DNA of 63,742 nucleotides from Thermus caldifontis (GTDB lineage Bacteria; Deinococcota; Deinococci; Deinococcales; Thermaceae), in assembly GCF_003336745.1 (NCBI RefSeq), contig NZ_QGMX01000013.1, positions 1 to 63,742 on the forward strand, written 5' to 3'. Below the pieces are notes generated by a model. The model did no database searches and had not been told where the DNA came from. It saw nothing but the letters and a program-made list of their open reading frames with translations. The translations under genes were made by a program, and so were the position numbers. This document shows, piece by piece, positions 15,937 to 24,175 of the stretch; position 1 is the first letter of the stretch; every line of letters starts with the position of its first letter.

Positions 15937-17121
15937 GAGCCGGCTTCTTGGGTCTAAGGCATCCCGAAGCCCATCCCCCAGGTAGTTGAAGGCCAAAACG
16001 GTGATGAAGATCATGAACCCCGGGGGCAGGGCCAGCCAAGGCGCGGTGAAGATGTACTCCTGGGCATTGGTGAGCATGTTTCCCCAAGTGGCCACCGGGG
16101 GCTGGATGCCAAAGCCCAGGAAGGAAAGGGCCGCCTCCACCAAAATGGCCCCCCCGATCTGCAAGGTGGCCTGCACGATTAAGGGCGCCAAGGTGTTGGG
16201 CACCAGATGCCGGAACATGATGCGGGCATCGCTGGCCCCCAAAGCCTGGGCGGCGGTGGCGTAATCCTGCTCCCTCAAGGAGAGGATATTCCCCCGCACC
16301 AGCCGGGCCGTGCCCAGCCAGCCAAAGAGCACCAATATGGTGATGATGATGAAGACGCTGGCGGCATCGCCAAAGACCCCTTGGGCCCACTGGCCCACCT
16401 TCACCCCCGGGTCCCGCAGCAAAGCGGAAAGCACCAAGAGGAGGGGAAGGGTGGGGATGGTGAGCATAAAGTCAATGAGTCGGCTTATGGCCACGTCCAA
16501 GTCCAGGCGGATCTGGCCCTTAAGCCCGTACCACGCCGCCCAAAGCACCGGGGCCAGGACCAGGCCAAAACCCAGGTAGCTCCCTACCCTGCCAGCACGA
16601 ATCCCATCCTCGGCCAGCGTCCAGGCGATGGAAAGCGCCAGGTACAAAACCCCGTAGTAGAGAAACCAGGAAAAGACCCGCCAAAGGGCAAAGCTAAAGG
16701 GATAAAACCCCTCCCGCTCCCGTCTTAGGGGCCCCAGGTAAAAGCGCAAGGGGCGGCCGGAAAAATACCCCGCCAGGGTGCCCATGATGGTACCCAGGAT
16801 CACGCTGGAAAAGGCCACGGCAAAGCCCACCAAAAGGGAGATGCGGGAGCCGTAGATGATGCGGGAGAGCACATCCCGGCCCAGGTCATCGGTGCCCAAA
16901 AGGTGCTCCCGGGAAGGAGGGTTGAAGTAGTACTGGCCCACGTCCTCCCCTGTGGGCTGGGCGGTGGGATCGTATGGGGCAATCCAGGGGGCGAAGATGG
17001 CCATGAGGATCAGGAGGATGATGACCACCAACCCGGCCATGGCCATCTTGTGCCGCCTTAAGCGGCGCCAGAAAAGACCGAAGAAGGTACGGGGCTTGGC
17101 TTTTAACGCTTGCGTCGCCAT
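15934..17121 (-). CDS. peptide/oligosaccharide ABC transporter permease, DppC/OppC type
   Basis: The 395-aa permease has the OppC N-terminus (FWRRLRRHKMAMAGLVVIILL) and REHLLGTDDLGRDVLSRIIYGSRISL. The ATPase-docking loop is ALGASDARIMFRHLVPNTL; the C-terminal AALSFLGFGIQPP and DALDPRSRL are typical. Usual DppC proteins are about 280-310 aa; here roughly 80 extra residues with further hydrophobic segments lie around 120-205 (SGRPLRFYLGPLRRER onward). GAGGTGG precedes ATG 17121. No ATPase genes are adjacent, so it must rely on subunits encoded elsewhere. Confidence 0.9.
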   Translation of the reverse strand: MATQALKAKPRTFFGLFWRRLRRHKMAMAGLVVIILLILMAIFAPWIAPYDPTAQPTGEDVGQYYFNPPSREHLLGTDDLGRDVLSRIIYGSRISLLVGFAVAFSSVILGTIMGTLAGYFSGRPLRFYLGPLRREREGFYPFSFALWRVFSWFLYYGVLYLALSIAWTLAEDGIRAGRVGSYLGFGLVLAPVLWAAWYGLKGQIRLDLDVAISRLIDFMLTIPTLPLLLVLSALLRDPGVKVGQWAQGVFGDAASVFIIITILVLFGWLGTARLVRGNILSLREQDYATAAQALGASDARIMFRHLVPNTLAPLIVQATLQIGGAILVEAALSFLGFGIQPPVATWGNMLTNAQEYIFTAPWLALPPGFMIFITVLAFNYLGDGLRDALDPRSRL

Positions 17122-17130
17122 GATCCACCT

Positions 17131-18141
17131 CTAGCTGTAGCGGATGCGGGGGTCCACCACCGCATAGGCCAGGTCCGCCAACAGGTTGAAAAGCGCTGTC
17201 ATCAAGGCCAAGAAGGCCAAGGCCGCCATGGCCACGTTGTAGTCCTTCTCCACCAGGGCGTCAAAGATGGCCCGCCCCATGCCAGGGTAGCTGAAGATGG
17301 TCTCGGTGATGGTGGCCCCACCCAACACCCCCGGAATGGCCAGGCCCACCAGGGTCACGATGGGAATGAGGGCGTTCCTGAGGGCGTGCTTGTAGAGCAC
17401 CACCCGCTCCGCCAAGCCCTTGGCCCGGGCGGTGCGGATGTAATCCTGGGAAAGCACCTCCAGCAAGGAAGCCCGCATGAACCGGGTCCATTCCGCCATT
17501 TGCAAGGAGGAAAGGGCGATGACCGGCAGGATCAGGTGCCAGGCCCACTGCCCCAGGAAATACCCGAAGCTCACGGCTCCCGAACGCACATCCTCCCAAA
17601 GCACCCCGGGCACCCCCCCGGTGGGGAAGCGGGGGAAACCCGGGATATGGTCGGGAAACCAGATGGCAAAGAGGTAAAGGAGCAGGATGCCCAGGAAAAA
17701 GACCGGCATGGAAAACCCCACGAAGGAGAAAAAGGTGATGACGTAATCCGCCAGGGAGTACTGGCGCACAGCGGAGAAGATGCCCACGGGGATGGCCACC
17801 ACCAGGGCCAGGGTCAGGGCCAAGCCCGAGAGGATCAGGGTCTTGGGCAGGCGCTGCACGAAGATGTACTCCGCCGCAGGGATGCCGTAGGTGCGGCTGT
17901 AGCCAAGGTCCCCCTGTACCGCCCGGGAAAGCCACTTGAAGTAGCGGATATGAAGGGGCTGGTCCAGGCCATAGGCCCGCTTCAAGGCCTCAAACTGCTC
18001 CGCGGTCATCCGCGGGTTTTGCCGCTTGAGCTCCTCCAAGGGGTCCCCCGGCTGCAAGGCCAGCAGGGCATAGATGACCACACTGGCGGCGAGGAGCAAG
18101 GGGACCATCTGCAAAAGCCGGCGCACCGTGTACGCAAACAC
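17131..18141 (-). CDS. peptide/oligosaccharide ABC transporter permease, DppB/OppB type
   Basis: The 336-aa protein has about six membrane segments. It shows the OppB features TVRRLLQMVPLLLAASVVIY at the N-terminus, PGDPLEELKRQNPRMT, and the docking loop ARAKGLAERVVLYKHALRNAL. It forms the channel with the DppC-type partner, nine bases downstream. The GTG start at 18141 has GGAGGT eight bases upstream. It is separated from the upstream binding-protein gene by an intrinsic terminator-like hairpin, so it is probably made in lower amounts than the binding protein. Confidence 0.92.
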   Translation of the reverse strand: MFAYTVRRLLQMVPLLLAASVVIYALLALQPGDPLEELKRQNPRMTAEQFEALKRAYGLDQPLHIRYFKWLSRAVQGDLGYSRTYGIPAAEYIFVQRLPKTLILSGLALTLALVVAIPVGIFSAVRQYSLADYVITFFSFVGFSMPVFFLGILLLYLFAIWFPDHIPGFPRFPTGGVPGVLWEDVRSGAVSFGYFLGQWAWHLILPVIALSSLQMAEWTRFMRASLLEVLSQDYIRTARAKGLAERVVLYKHALRNALIPIVTLVGLAIPGVLGGATITETIFSYPGMGRAIFDALVEKDYNVAMAALAFLALMTALFNLLADLAYAVVDPRIRYS

Positions 18142-18187
18142 CTTTGTACCTCCTGTTTTTTAGCCTCCAAATAGCCTATCGGCTGAC

Positions 18188-18220
18188 CAAAAAGCCCGCT
18201 GGGCTAGACGCCCAGCGGGC
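18188..18220 (-). terminator. attenuating terminator between binding-protein and permease genes
   Basis: On the minus strand an 11-bp perfect stem GCCCGCTGGGC / GCCCAGCGGGC (18220-18210 and 18204-18194, loop GTCTA) is followed by TTTTTGG. This is the best intrinsic terminator in the window. Its position inside the operon suggests partial termination after the solute-binding protein gene. Confidence 0.8.
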
Positions 18221-18235
18221 CCCACTATACCACGG

Positions 18236-20104
18236 CTACTTGATGGAAAGGGCGTACTTCGCCTGGTCCCACTTCTTCACGGCGCCGCGGCTTTCCCAAC
18301 CGATCTCCCAGGCGTTCCAGCCGGGGTAGCCGAAGCCGCCCGCGTAGGCGCTGGCCACGTAGTTGACCAAGCCCTTGCGCACCACGTAGGGATTGGCGCG
18401 GAAGTAGAGGGGCAGGGCGGGAAGCTCCTCCGCCCAGATCTCCTGAGCCTTAGAGAAGAGCTGCTTCCGCTTGGCCTCGTCAAACTCCAAGACCCCCTGG
18501 CTGGTGAGGCGGTCAAACTCGTCGTTCCGCCAGCCGCCGATGTTCCGGCCCTGGTAGTTGTTCTCCTTGGTGGGCACCATGATGGCCCCGGTGTTCAGGT
18601 TCTTGTACTGGAAGAGGGAGCCATCCTCGGCCAGGCTGGAAATCCAGGCGAACTCGAACATTCCGGTCCACTTGCACTCGCTGGCCCGCTGGATGTAGTC
18701 GTCGGAGAAGACCACGGCGCTGGGGGCGTTATTGATCTTGACGGCGATGCCGATCTTCTTGAGGTCCTCAGCAAAGAACTGCTGGGTGCGCTCGCGGATG
18801 GCGTTGCCGGCAGTGGTCACGTACTCGATCTCAAAGCGCACGGTACGGCCACCCACGGTGCGCTGGAGGATGCCATCCGGACCCTTCTTCCAGCCCATCT
18901 GGGCCAGGAGGGCCTCGGCCTTCTTCAGGTCAAACTCGTACTTCTTGACGTTGGGGTTGAAGAGGGGGTTGACGGGGGCGATCCAGGTGTGGGCCACGGG
19001 CTGGAGGCCATCAAAGAAGGCCTTCACCAACCCTTCCCGGTTCAGGGCGTGGAGGAGGGCCTGACGGGTGCGGACGTCGTCCAGGCCCAGGTCCTTGACC
19101 TGCTGGCAGTTGCTGAACTTGTTGATGTCGATGTGCTCCCAGATGGCCCCGGGCACGAACCAGATGTCAAAGCGGCCGGGGGCGCGGGAGGTGAGCTGCC
19201 GGCTGCGGCCCTGGTCAAAGGTGAGGGAGACGCTGGAGGTGGCGTCAATGGAGCCCCCGATCACCGCCACCAGGAGGGAGTTGGTGTTTTGGATGAAGCG
19301 GTAGACCACCTTCTGCACGTACTTGCTCTCCCCGCCTTCCGGCTTGATGGGGAAGTTGGGGTTCCGCTCCATCTCAATGGAGTTCCCCGGCACCCAGCGC
19401 TTCAGCTTGAAGGCCCCCGAGTACACCATGGCCCCCCGGTTCAGGGCCTGAGGGGTAGAGAACTTGAGGAAGAAGTTGCGGTAGAGCTCGTTGAGCTTCT
19501 CCGCATCCTTATCGGGGTCCAGGTTGCGGGCCGCCGCCTTCACCTTCTCCCACTCCGCCCCCATGATGTGCTTGGGCGCATAGCCCATGGGGGAGCCGTA
19601 GGTGTCGTAGTAGTAGGCGGGTTCAAAGGTCACGGTGAAGTTGCGGGCATCCTTGACCTTCAGGCTCACCCGCTCCCAGTAGTCGGGGTTCAGGAGGGGC
19701 ATGCCCTTGGCCTTGCCCACCTCAAAGTAGAACTGCACGTCCTCGGTGGTGATGGGCTTGCCGTCGGACCAGCGGGCATCGGGGCGGATGGTGAGGTCCA
19801 TCTCCAGCCGCTTCTTGCCCCCACCGATGTCCGTCACCCGCAGGCGCCCGTTCTTCTCCGTGGGCACCTCGGTGGCCAGAACGGGGAAGTTCTGGCTATC
19901 GGCGTTGAAGCCAATGAAGGGGGCAAAGAGATAGCCTTCGATCTCGCTCTTGATGGCCTGGTTGGAGATGATGCTAAGGAAGTCCCCCGCCAGCACCCTA
20001 GGCTCCTGGGAAGCCCCTATGACCAGGCTGTTGTCCTGAGGCCCTGCCAGGGCCAGGCCCAGGGCGGTTAAACCGAGTACAGCCAGCTTGCCTACTTTTC
20101 TCAT
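18236..20104 (-). CDS. peptide/nickel-type (family 5) ABC substrate-binding protein
   Basis: The 622-aa exported protein begins MRKVGKLAVLGLTALGLALAG, a signal peptide without an obvious lipobox. The mature protein has the SBP family 5 order: GASQEPRVL, IRPDARWSDGKPITTEDVQF (the family signature), AKGMPLLNPDYWERV, and DVRTRQALLHALNREGLVKAF. ATG 20104 is preferred to the ATG six codons upstream because AAAGGAGG lies just before it. It should capture peptides or other oligomers for the two permeases. Only four cysteines are present, two of them in the mature C-terminal half. Confidence 0.92.
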   Translation of the reverse strand: MRKVGKLAVLGLTALGLALAGPQDNSLVIGASQEPRVLAGDFLSIISNQAIKSEIEGYLFAPFIGFNADSQNFPVLATEVPTEKNGRLRVTDIGGGKKRLEMDLTIRPDARWSDGKPITTEDVQFYFEVGKAKGMPLLNPDYWERVSLKVKDARNFTVTFEPAYYYDTYGSPMGYAPKHIMGAEWEKVKAAARNLDPDKDAEKLNELYRNFFLKFSTPQALNRGAMVYSGAFKLKRWVPGNSIEMERNPNFPIKPEGGESKYVQKVVYRFIQNTNSLLVAVIGGSIDATSSVSLTFDQGRSRQLTSRAPGRFDIWFVPGAIWEHIDINKFSNCQQVKDLGLDDVRTRQALLHALNREGLVKAFFDGLQPVAHTWIAPVNPLFNPNVKKYEFDLKKAEALLAQMGWKKGPDGILQRTVGGRTVRFEIEYVTTAGNAIRERTQQFFAEDLKKIGIAVKINNAPSAVVFSDDYIQRASECKWTGMFEFAWISSLAEDGSLFQYKNLNTGAIMVPTKENNYQGRNIGGWRNDEFDRLTSQGVLEFDEAKRKQLFSKAQEIWAEELPALPLYFRANPYVVRKGLVNYVASAYAGGFGYPGWNAWEIGWESRGAVKKWDQAKYALSIK

Positions 20105-20150
20105 ACGGCCTCCTTTCTCCATCGCGGCACTACCCTTAGTGGCCGAGGTT

Positions 20151-20178
20151 ATTATACGGCTCCCTTTCTTAGGGTCAA
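20151..20178 (-). promoter_or_regulatory. promoter of the peptide-binding-protein operon
   Basis: On the minus strand TTGACC (20178-20173), 16 bases, then TATAAT (20156-20151). It lies between the erpA terminator and the ATG at 20104, leaving a leader of about 40 bases that includes the ribosome-binding site. Confidence 0.78.
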
Positions 20179-20191
20179 TGGGAGAAGGGTA

Positions 20192-20217
20192 AAGGGGGCC
20201 TGAAACCAGGCCCCCTT
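20192..20217 (-). terminator. terminator of erpA
   Basis: The stem GGGGGCCTG / CAGGCCCCC (20194-20202, 20207-20215) with flanking A-T pairs is followed on the minus strand by TTTACCC. It sits 14 bases after the erpA stop and before the next promoter. Confidence 0.7.
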
Positions 20218-20230
20218 GCTCAAAAAGCCC

Positions 20231-20611
20231 TTAGTGGCCGCAGGTGCGGGCCTCTCCCTCCTGGTCCTTGGTGCGGAAGGAGTGGCCGCAACCGCAGGTG
20301 CTGGCGGCGTTGGGGTTATGCACGGTAAATCCCCCGCCCATGAGGCTTTCCACCCAGTCGATCTCCGAGCCCACCAGGTAGGGCAAGGACATGGGGTCCA
20401 CCACCAGGCGCACCCCATGCATCTCCACGAAGGTGTCCCCTTCAAGCTCCCTTTCATCCACGGCCATGCCGTACTGGAAGCCCGAGCACCCACCAGACTT
20501 GATGTAGACCCGGATGGCGGCATGCTCCTTGCCATAACGGGCCAGGATCTCCTTGGCCTTCTCCGCCGCCAAGGGGGTGATGCGGATGACCGCCTCCTGC
20601 GTCTCGACCAT
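20231..20611 (-). CDS. erpA: iron-sulfur cluster insertion protein (ErpA/IscA family)
   Basis: This A-type carrier delivers Fe-S clusters to apo-proteins. The 126-aa protein shows [28 protein letters not shown] with C42, and TCGCGHSF with C106 and C108: the three ligand cysteines. The tail adds another Cys and His (RTCGH), which is unusual. ATG 20611 follows GGGAGG. Choice between ErpA, IscA and SufA naming is by resemblance only. It probably has its own transcript, ended by the hairpin downstream. Confidence 0.88.
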   Translation of the reverse strand: MVETQEAVIRITPLAAEKAKEILARYGKEHAAIRVYIKSGGCSGFQYGMAVDERELEGDTFVEMHGVRLVVDPMSLPYLVGSEIDWVESLMGGGFTVHNPNAASTCGCGHSFRTKDQEGEARTCGH

Positions 20612-20692
20612 CTCCCAAACCTCCCTACCCCCTAACGTAGCACGTCGGGGGTAAGGAAAGGTGAGGTGGGTTCCAAGGGGTAGCATGGGAAC

Positions 20693-21823
20693 GTGGAGCT
20701 CACCCGCGTGCAGGACATCCTCAGGGAAGAGAGGCTGGACGCCTGGCTCCTCCTCTCCTTCGGCCGGAGCAACCCCTTGGCCCTCGAGGTCCTCGCCCTC
20801 ACCCCCCTTCACCTCACCCGGCGCTTCGCCTACCTCATCCCCCGGGAAGGGGAACCCGTCCTCCTCTGCCACGCCATAGAGGAAAGCCTCTTCCCCCCCC
20901 TGCCTGGGCAAAGGCGCACCTACCACACCTGGCGGGGCTACCTGGAAACCCTTACAGGGCTTACGGAAGGGAAAAGGCGGATTGCCCTTGAATACGTGCC
21001 CGGGGGGCTGATCCCTTACCTCTCCCGGGTGGACGGGGGCAGCCTGGACCTCCTTAGGGGGATGGGCCTCGAGCTGGTGTCCTCCTGGCCCCTGCTCCTC
21101 CTCTTCCAAACCTGGGGAGAGGAAAGGCTAAAGAGCCACCGCCGGGCGGTGGAGGGCTTGGTGGCCGCCAGGGACCGGGCGCTGGCCTTCCTGCAGCAAA
21201 GCCTTAGGCCCACGGAAAAAGCCGTGCAGGCCGTTTTGGTCCAGGCCCTGGAGGAACGGGGGCTGGTCTTTGACCATCCCCCCATGGTGGCCTTTGGCCG
21301 AAACGCCGCCAACCCTCACCACGCCCCCACGGACAAGGTCCTGGAGGAGGGCGAGGTGGTGCTCTTAGACCTTTGGGCCAAGGAAAAAGGGGGGGTCTAC
21401 GCCGACATCACCTGGATGGCGGGCCTAAGGCCTCCTGAAGGGGCCCACCGGGCCTTCCAAGCGGTGGCACGGGCCCGGGATGAGGCCATCCGCTTCCTGG
21501 CCGAGGCCTACGGAAAAGGGCACTACCCCAAGGGCTTTGAGGTGGACCGGGTGGCCCGGGGCCTTTTGGAAGGGGAGGGCTACGGCGACCACATCCGCCA
21601 CCGCACGGGGCACAACCTGGGGGAGGAGGTCCACGGCTTTGGCCCCCACCTGGACGACCTGGAAACCCACGACTTCCGCCCCCTGGTGCCGGGGCTGGCC
21701 TTCACCGTGGAGCCCGGGGTTTACCTACCCGATTTTGGGGTGCGCACCGAGGTGAACGTCTACCTACACCCCACGGGTCCGGAGGTCACCACCCCCTTGC
21801 AGGAGGGCCTCACCCTCCTCTAG
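20693..21823 (+). CDS. M24-family Xaa-Pro aminopeptidase-like metallopeptidase
   Basis: The 376-aa protein has an N-terminal creatinase-like domain (about 1-150) and a C-terminal pita-bread domain. The metal ligands appear in order: Asp in [10 protein letters not shown], Asp in GVYADITW, His in HRTGHNLG, Glu in FTVEPGVY and Glu in VRTEVNVYL. Activity on X-Pro peptides is likely but unproven. The start is GTG 20693 with TAGCAT (20681-20686) six bases upstream. It is divergent from erpA. Confidence 0.85.
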   Translation: MELTRVQDILREERLDAWLLLSFGRSNPLALEVLALTPLHLTRRFAYLIPREGEPVLLCHAIEESLFPPLPGQRRTYHTWRGYLETLTGLTEGKRRIALEYVPGGLIPYLSRVDGGSLDLLRGMGLELVSSWPLLLLFQTWGEERLKSHRRAVEGLVAARDRALAFLQQSLRPTEKAVQAVLVQALEERGLVFDHPPMVAFGRNAANPHHAPTDKVLEEGEVVLLDLWAKEKGGVYADITWMAGLRPPEGAHRAFQAVARARDEAIRFLAEAYGKGHYPKGFEVDRVARGLLEGEGYGDHIRHRTGHNLGEEVHGFGPHLDDLETHDFRPLVPGLAFTVEPGVYLPDFGVRTEVNVYLHPTGPEVTTPLQEGLTLL

Positions 21824-21825
21824 GT

Positions 21826-21840
21826 AGCCCCTTCGGGGCT
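21826..21840 (+). terminator. short hairpin after the M24 peptidase gene
   Basis: AGCCCC-TTC-GGGGCT forms a stem closed by a C(UUCG)G-type loop immediately after the stop codon. There is no U-tract, so it may be a weak terminator or a 3'-end stabiliser. The rest of the gap up to 21922 contains TATCTT (21907-21912) ten bases before the prs start. Confidence 0.5.
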
Positions 21841-21922
21841 GACCTAGGTAGCCCCCACACGCTAGCCCTTGGGGAGCGAAGCGGGAAGCATACCCCTGGG
21901 GCGTGGTATCTTGGGGAACGGC

Positions 21923-22855
21923 ATGGACCGCCCCCTGCTGATCTTCTCTGGTCAGTCCAATAAGCCCCTAGCCCAAGCCATCGCTGAGGCCCTCGGCCTC
22001 CCCTTGGGCAAAAGCACCACCCAGCGCTTCGCCAACGACAACCTCTTCGTGCGCTTTGAGGAAAGCCTAAGGGAAGGGGATGTCTTCATCGTCCAGTCCC
22101 TAACCCCCCCCGTACAGGACCACCTCATGGAGCTCCTCATGATGATTGACGCCGCCAAGGGGGCCAGCGCCGCCCGGGTCACGGCGGTCATCCCCTACTT
22201 CTCCTATGCCCGTAGCGACAAGAAGGACGCCCCCCGCATCTCCATCGCCGCCCGGCTGGTGGCCGATCTTCTCCAGACCGCCGGGGCCGACCGGGTCCTC
22301 ACCATGACCCTGCACTCCCCCCAGGTGCACGGGTTCTTCAAGGTGCCCGTGGACCACCTCTCCGCCGAGCCCGTCATCGCCAACCACTTCGCTACCCGGG
22401 TGGACCTGGAAAATGCCGTGGTGGTGGCCCCGGATGCCGGCGACCTCAAAAGGGCCAGCTCCCTGGCCCGGCGCCTCCGCCTCCCCCTGGCCTTCATTGA
22501 CAAGGAACGGGTTTCCGACACCGAGGTACGGGTGCGGATGCTGGTGGGGGAGGTGAAGGGGAAGACCGCCCTGATCGTGGACGACGAGATCTCCACCGCA
22601 GGAAGCCTGGTGGAGGCGGTGGAGGCCCTGTTGCAGGCCGGGGCCAAGGAAGTCTACGCCGCCGCCACCCACGGGGTCTACGTGGGGCCGGCCCTGGAAC
22701 GCATCGCCCAAAGCCCGGTGCAGGAGGTGGCCGCCACCGACACCTGCCTCCCCAAGGAGGGTCCCAAGCTCAAGACCCTCCCTGTGGCCCCCATCTTCGC
22801 CGAGGCCATATGGCGCATCCATCGGGGGGAGTCGGTGTCCAGCCTTTTCACCTGA
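21923..22855 (+). CDS. prs: ribose-phosphate pyrophosphokinase
   Basis: PRPP synthetase makes 5-phosphoribosyl diphosphate from ribose 5-phosphate and ATP for nucleotide, histidine and tryptophan synthesis. The 310-aa product has [38 protein letters not shown] (the flexible catalytic loop and adjoining segment), and the PRPP loop [14 protein letters not shown]. Length is standard. ATG 21923 ([13 protein letters not shown]) fits the family N-terminus, whereas an upstream in-frame extension does not. Confidence 0.96.
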   Translation: MDRPLLIFSGQSNKPLAQAIAEALGLPLGKSTTQRFANDNLFVRFEESLREGDVFIVQSLTPPVQDHLMELLMMIDAAKGASAARVTAVIPYFSYARSDKKDAPRISIAARLVADLLQTAGADRVLTMTLHSPQVHGFFKVPVDHLSAEPVIANHFATRVDLENAVVVAPDAGDLKRASSLARRLRLPLAFIDKERVSDTEVRVRMLVGEVKGKTALIVDDEISTAGSLVEAVEALLQAGAKEVYAAATHGVYVGPALERIAQSPVQEVAATDTCLPKEGPKLKTLPVAPIFAEAIWRIHRGESVSSLFT

Positions 22856-22865
22856 GGGGAGCCGG

Positions 22866-23582
22866 ATGCGGAAAGAGGCGTTTACCCTGGCGGGGCAGAG
22901 GGTGCTGGCCCATATCCCCGAACGCCCCAGGGCCCTCCTCCTCGCCCTCCACGGGCTTCAGGGGTCTAAGGAGCACATCCTTTCCCTGCTCCCGGGGTAT
23001 GCGGAAGGGGGCCTTCTCCTCCTGGCCATAGATGCCCCAAGGCATGGAAACCGGGAAGGCCCACCCCCCTCCTCCAAAAGCCCTAGGTATGTGGAGGAGG
23101 TGTACCAGATAGCCCTGGCCTTCGCCGAGGAGGCCCAGGCGGTAGCCCAGGAGGCCAGGGAGCGCTTCCGCCTTCCCCTTTTTTTGGCGGGAGGAAGCAT
23201 GGGGGCCTTTGTGGTCCATCTGCTCCTTTCCCAGGGGTTCCGGGCGGAAGGGGCCTTGGCCTTCATCGGCAGCGGTTTCCCCATGAAGCTCCCCCAAGGG
23301 CAGGAGGTGGCGGACGCCAAGGTTTTGGCCCTTTACGAAACCCCCCCCGCCCTGAGGGGAGAAGCCTATGGGGGTGTACCCCTTCTTCACCTCCACGGCA
23401 CCAAGGACCTGATCGTGCCCCTTTCCCGCATGGAGAAAACCGTGGAGGCCTTGAGGCCCCATTACCCCGAGGGGCGGCTCGCCCGTTTCGTGGAGGAGGG
23501 AGCTGGGCACACCATCACCCCCTTGATGGCCCGGATGGGGCTGGCCTTTTTGGAGGCGTGGCTTGATCCTGGAAGGGCTTAA
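22866..23582 (+). CDS. alpha/beta hydrolase (esterase-like)
   Basis: This 238-aa soluble hydrolase has the nucleophile elbow AGGSMGAF (Ser) in the middle, the acid in GTKDLIVPL and the base in GAGHTITP: a complete catalytic triad. The N-terminal LLLALHGLQGSKEH is the oxyanion-hole segment. Substrate is unknown; carboxylesterase or acyl-peptidase-like roles are possible. GAGGGGAGC precedes ATG 22866, ten bases after prs. The 3' end overlaps the DUF72 gene by 20 bases. Confidence 0.85.
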   Translation: MRKEAFTLAGQRVLAHIPERPRALLLALHGLQGSKEHILSLLPGYAEGGLLLLAIDAPRHGNREGPPPSSKSPRYVEEVYQIALAFAEEAQAVAQEARERFRLPLFLAGGSMGAFVVHLLLSQGFRAEGALAFIGSGFPMKLPQGQEVADAKVLALYETPPALRGEAYGGVPLLHLHGTKDLIVPLSRMEKTVEALRPHYPEGRLARFVEEGAGHTITPLMARMGLAFLEAWLDPGRA

Positions 23583-24174
23583 GGGGTATAGGGGCTACCC
23601 CGGGGGTTTTAAGGCCTACGCCAAGGCCTTCCCCACGGTGGAGCTTTCCTGGTGGCAGCGGGTTGGGGACAGGAGGACCATTAGCCGGTTAAGGGCCTTG
23701 GCCCCCGAAGGGTTTCGCTTCAGCGTCTATGGCCACAAGCACCTCACCTTTAGGCCCTCGGGGGAGGAAAGGCGTACCTTAAGGCGCTTTCTCAGGCGCT
23801 TCCGGCTTTTTGGCGACAAGCGGGGAGCGGTGCGGCTTTTGGTGCCCGCGGGCGTGGAGCCTGCCCAACTGGCCCGCTGGCTGGATCTTCTGGAGGAAGT
23901 CCAGAAGGAAGTGGGGCCTGTCCCCCTTGCCTTCCAGGCGGAGGAGGCCCCGCATCCCCTCTTGCAAATGAGGGGTTATGCCCTGGTAAACCGGCTGGAA
24001 GGTCCCTTTCTTTACCTGGTGGACCCGGATGCCTTCCAAAGGGCACGGCTTGGGGAAATCCCCCAAGAAGGCGAGGGTTACCTCTACGTAAGTCCAGCCT
24101 CTTCCCAAGCCGCCCCTTCCGTCCTACACTTGGGGGCGGAGGTTGACCAGGATGGGTCAGCCCCGGAGGGCTAG
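23563..24174 (+). CDS. DUF72 family protein (short form)
   Basis: The 203-aa product resembles DUF72 (TIM-barrel YecE-like) proteins: KGYRGYPGGFKAYAKAFPTVELS matches the opening with the paired substrate-site residues, and GFRFSVYGHKHLT is the next family segment. It is shorter than typical DUF72 (about 240 aa) and lacks a clear end segment, so it may be a reduced variant. Function of the family is unknown. The start is TTG 23563 within the end of the hydrolase gene. The next gene begins two bases after the stop. Confidence 0.72.
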   Translation: MILEGLKGYRGYPGGFKAYAKAFPTVELSWWQRVGDRRTISRLRALAPEGFRFSVYGHKHLTFRPSGEERRTLRRFLRRFRLFGDKRGAVRLLVPAGVEPAQLARWLDLLEEVQKEVGPVPLAFQAEEAPHPLLQMRGYALVNRLEGPFLYLVDPDAFQRARLGEIPQEGEGYLYVSPASSQAAPSVLHLGAEVDQDGSAPEG

Positions 24175-24175
24175 C

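Noticed and set aside
17110..18174. 354-codon plus-strand frame opposite the DppB-type permease
   Set aside because: Antisense shadow rich in Gly, His and Gln with no recognisable domain; the minus-strand permease is certain.
18221..18234. CCCACTATACCACG considered as another member of the palindrome family
   Set aside because: The order is reversed (stem then TATACCA on the outside, with a U-tract on the other side); it is better explained as an ordinary intrinsic terminator.
18989..20071. 360-codon plus-strand frame opposite the peptide-binding protein
   Set aside because: Antisense shadow of a well-supported signal-peptide-bearing gene with promoter and ribosome-binding site; no domain seen.
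20612..21109. N-terminal extension of erpA (up to 292 codons)
   Set aside because: The extra region overlaps the M24 peptidase gene and is low-complexity; ATG 20611 has GGGAGG and matches the IscA family N-terminus.
21890..21922. ATACCCCTGGGGCGTGGTAT before prs as a family palindrome
   Set aside because: The edges resemble the family, but the stem is only about four base pairs and the flanking GGGGACCCCGG is missing; left out for lack of support.
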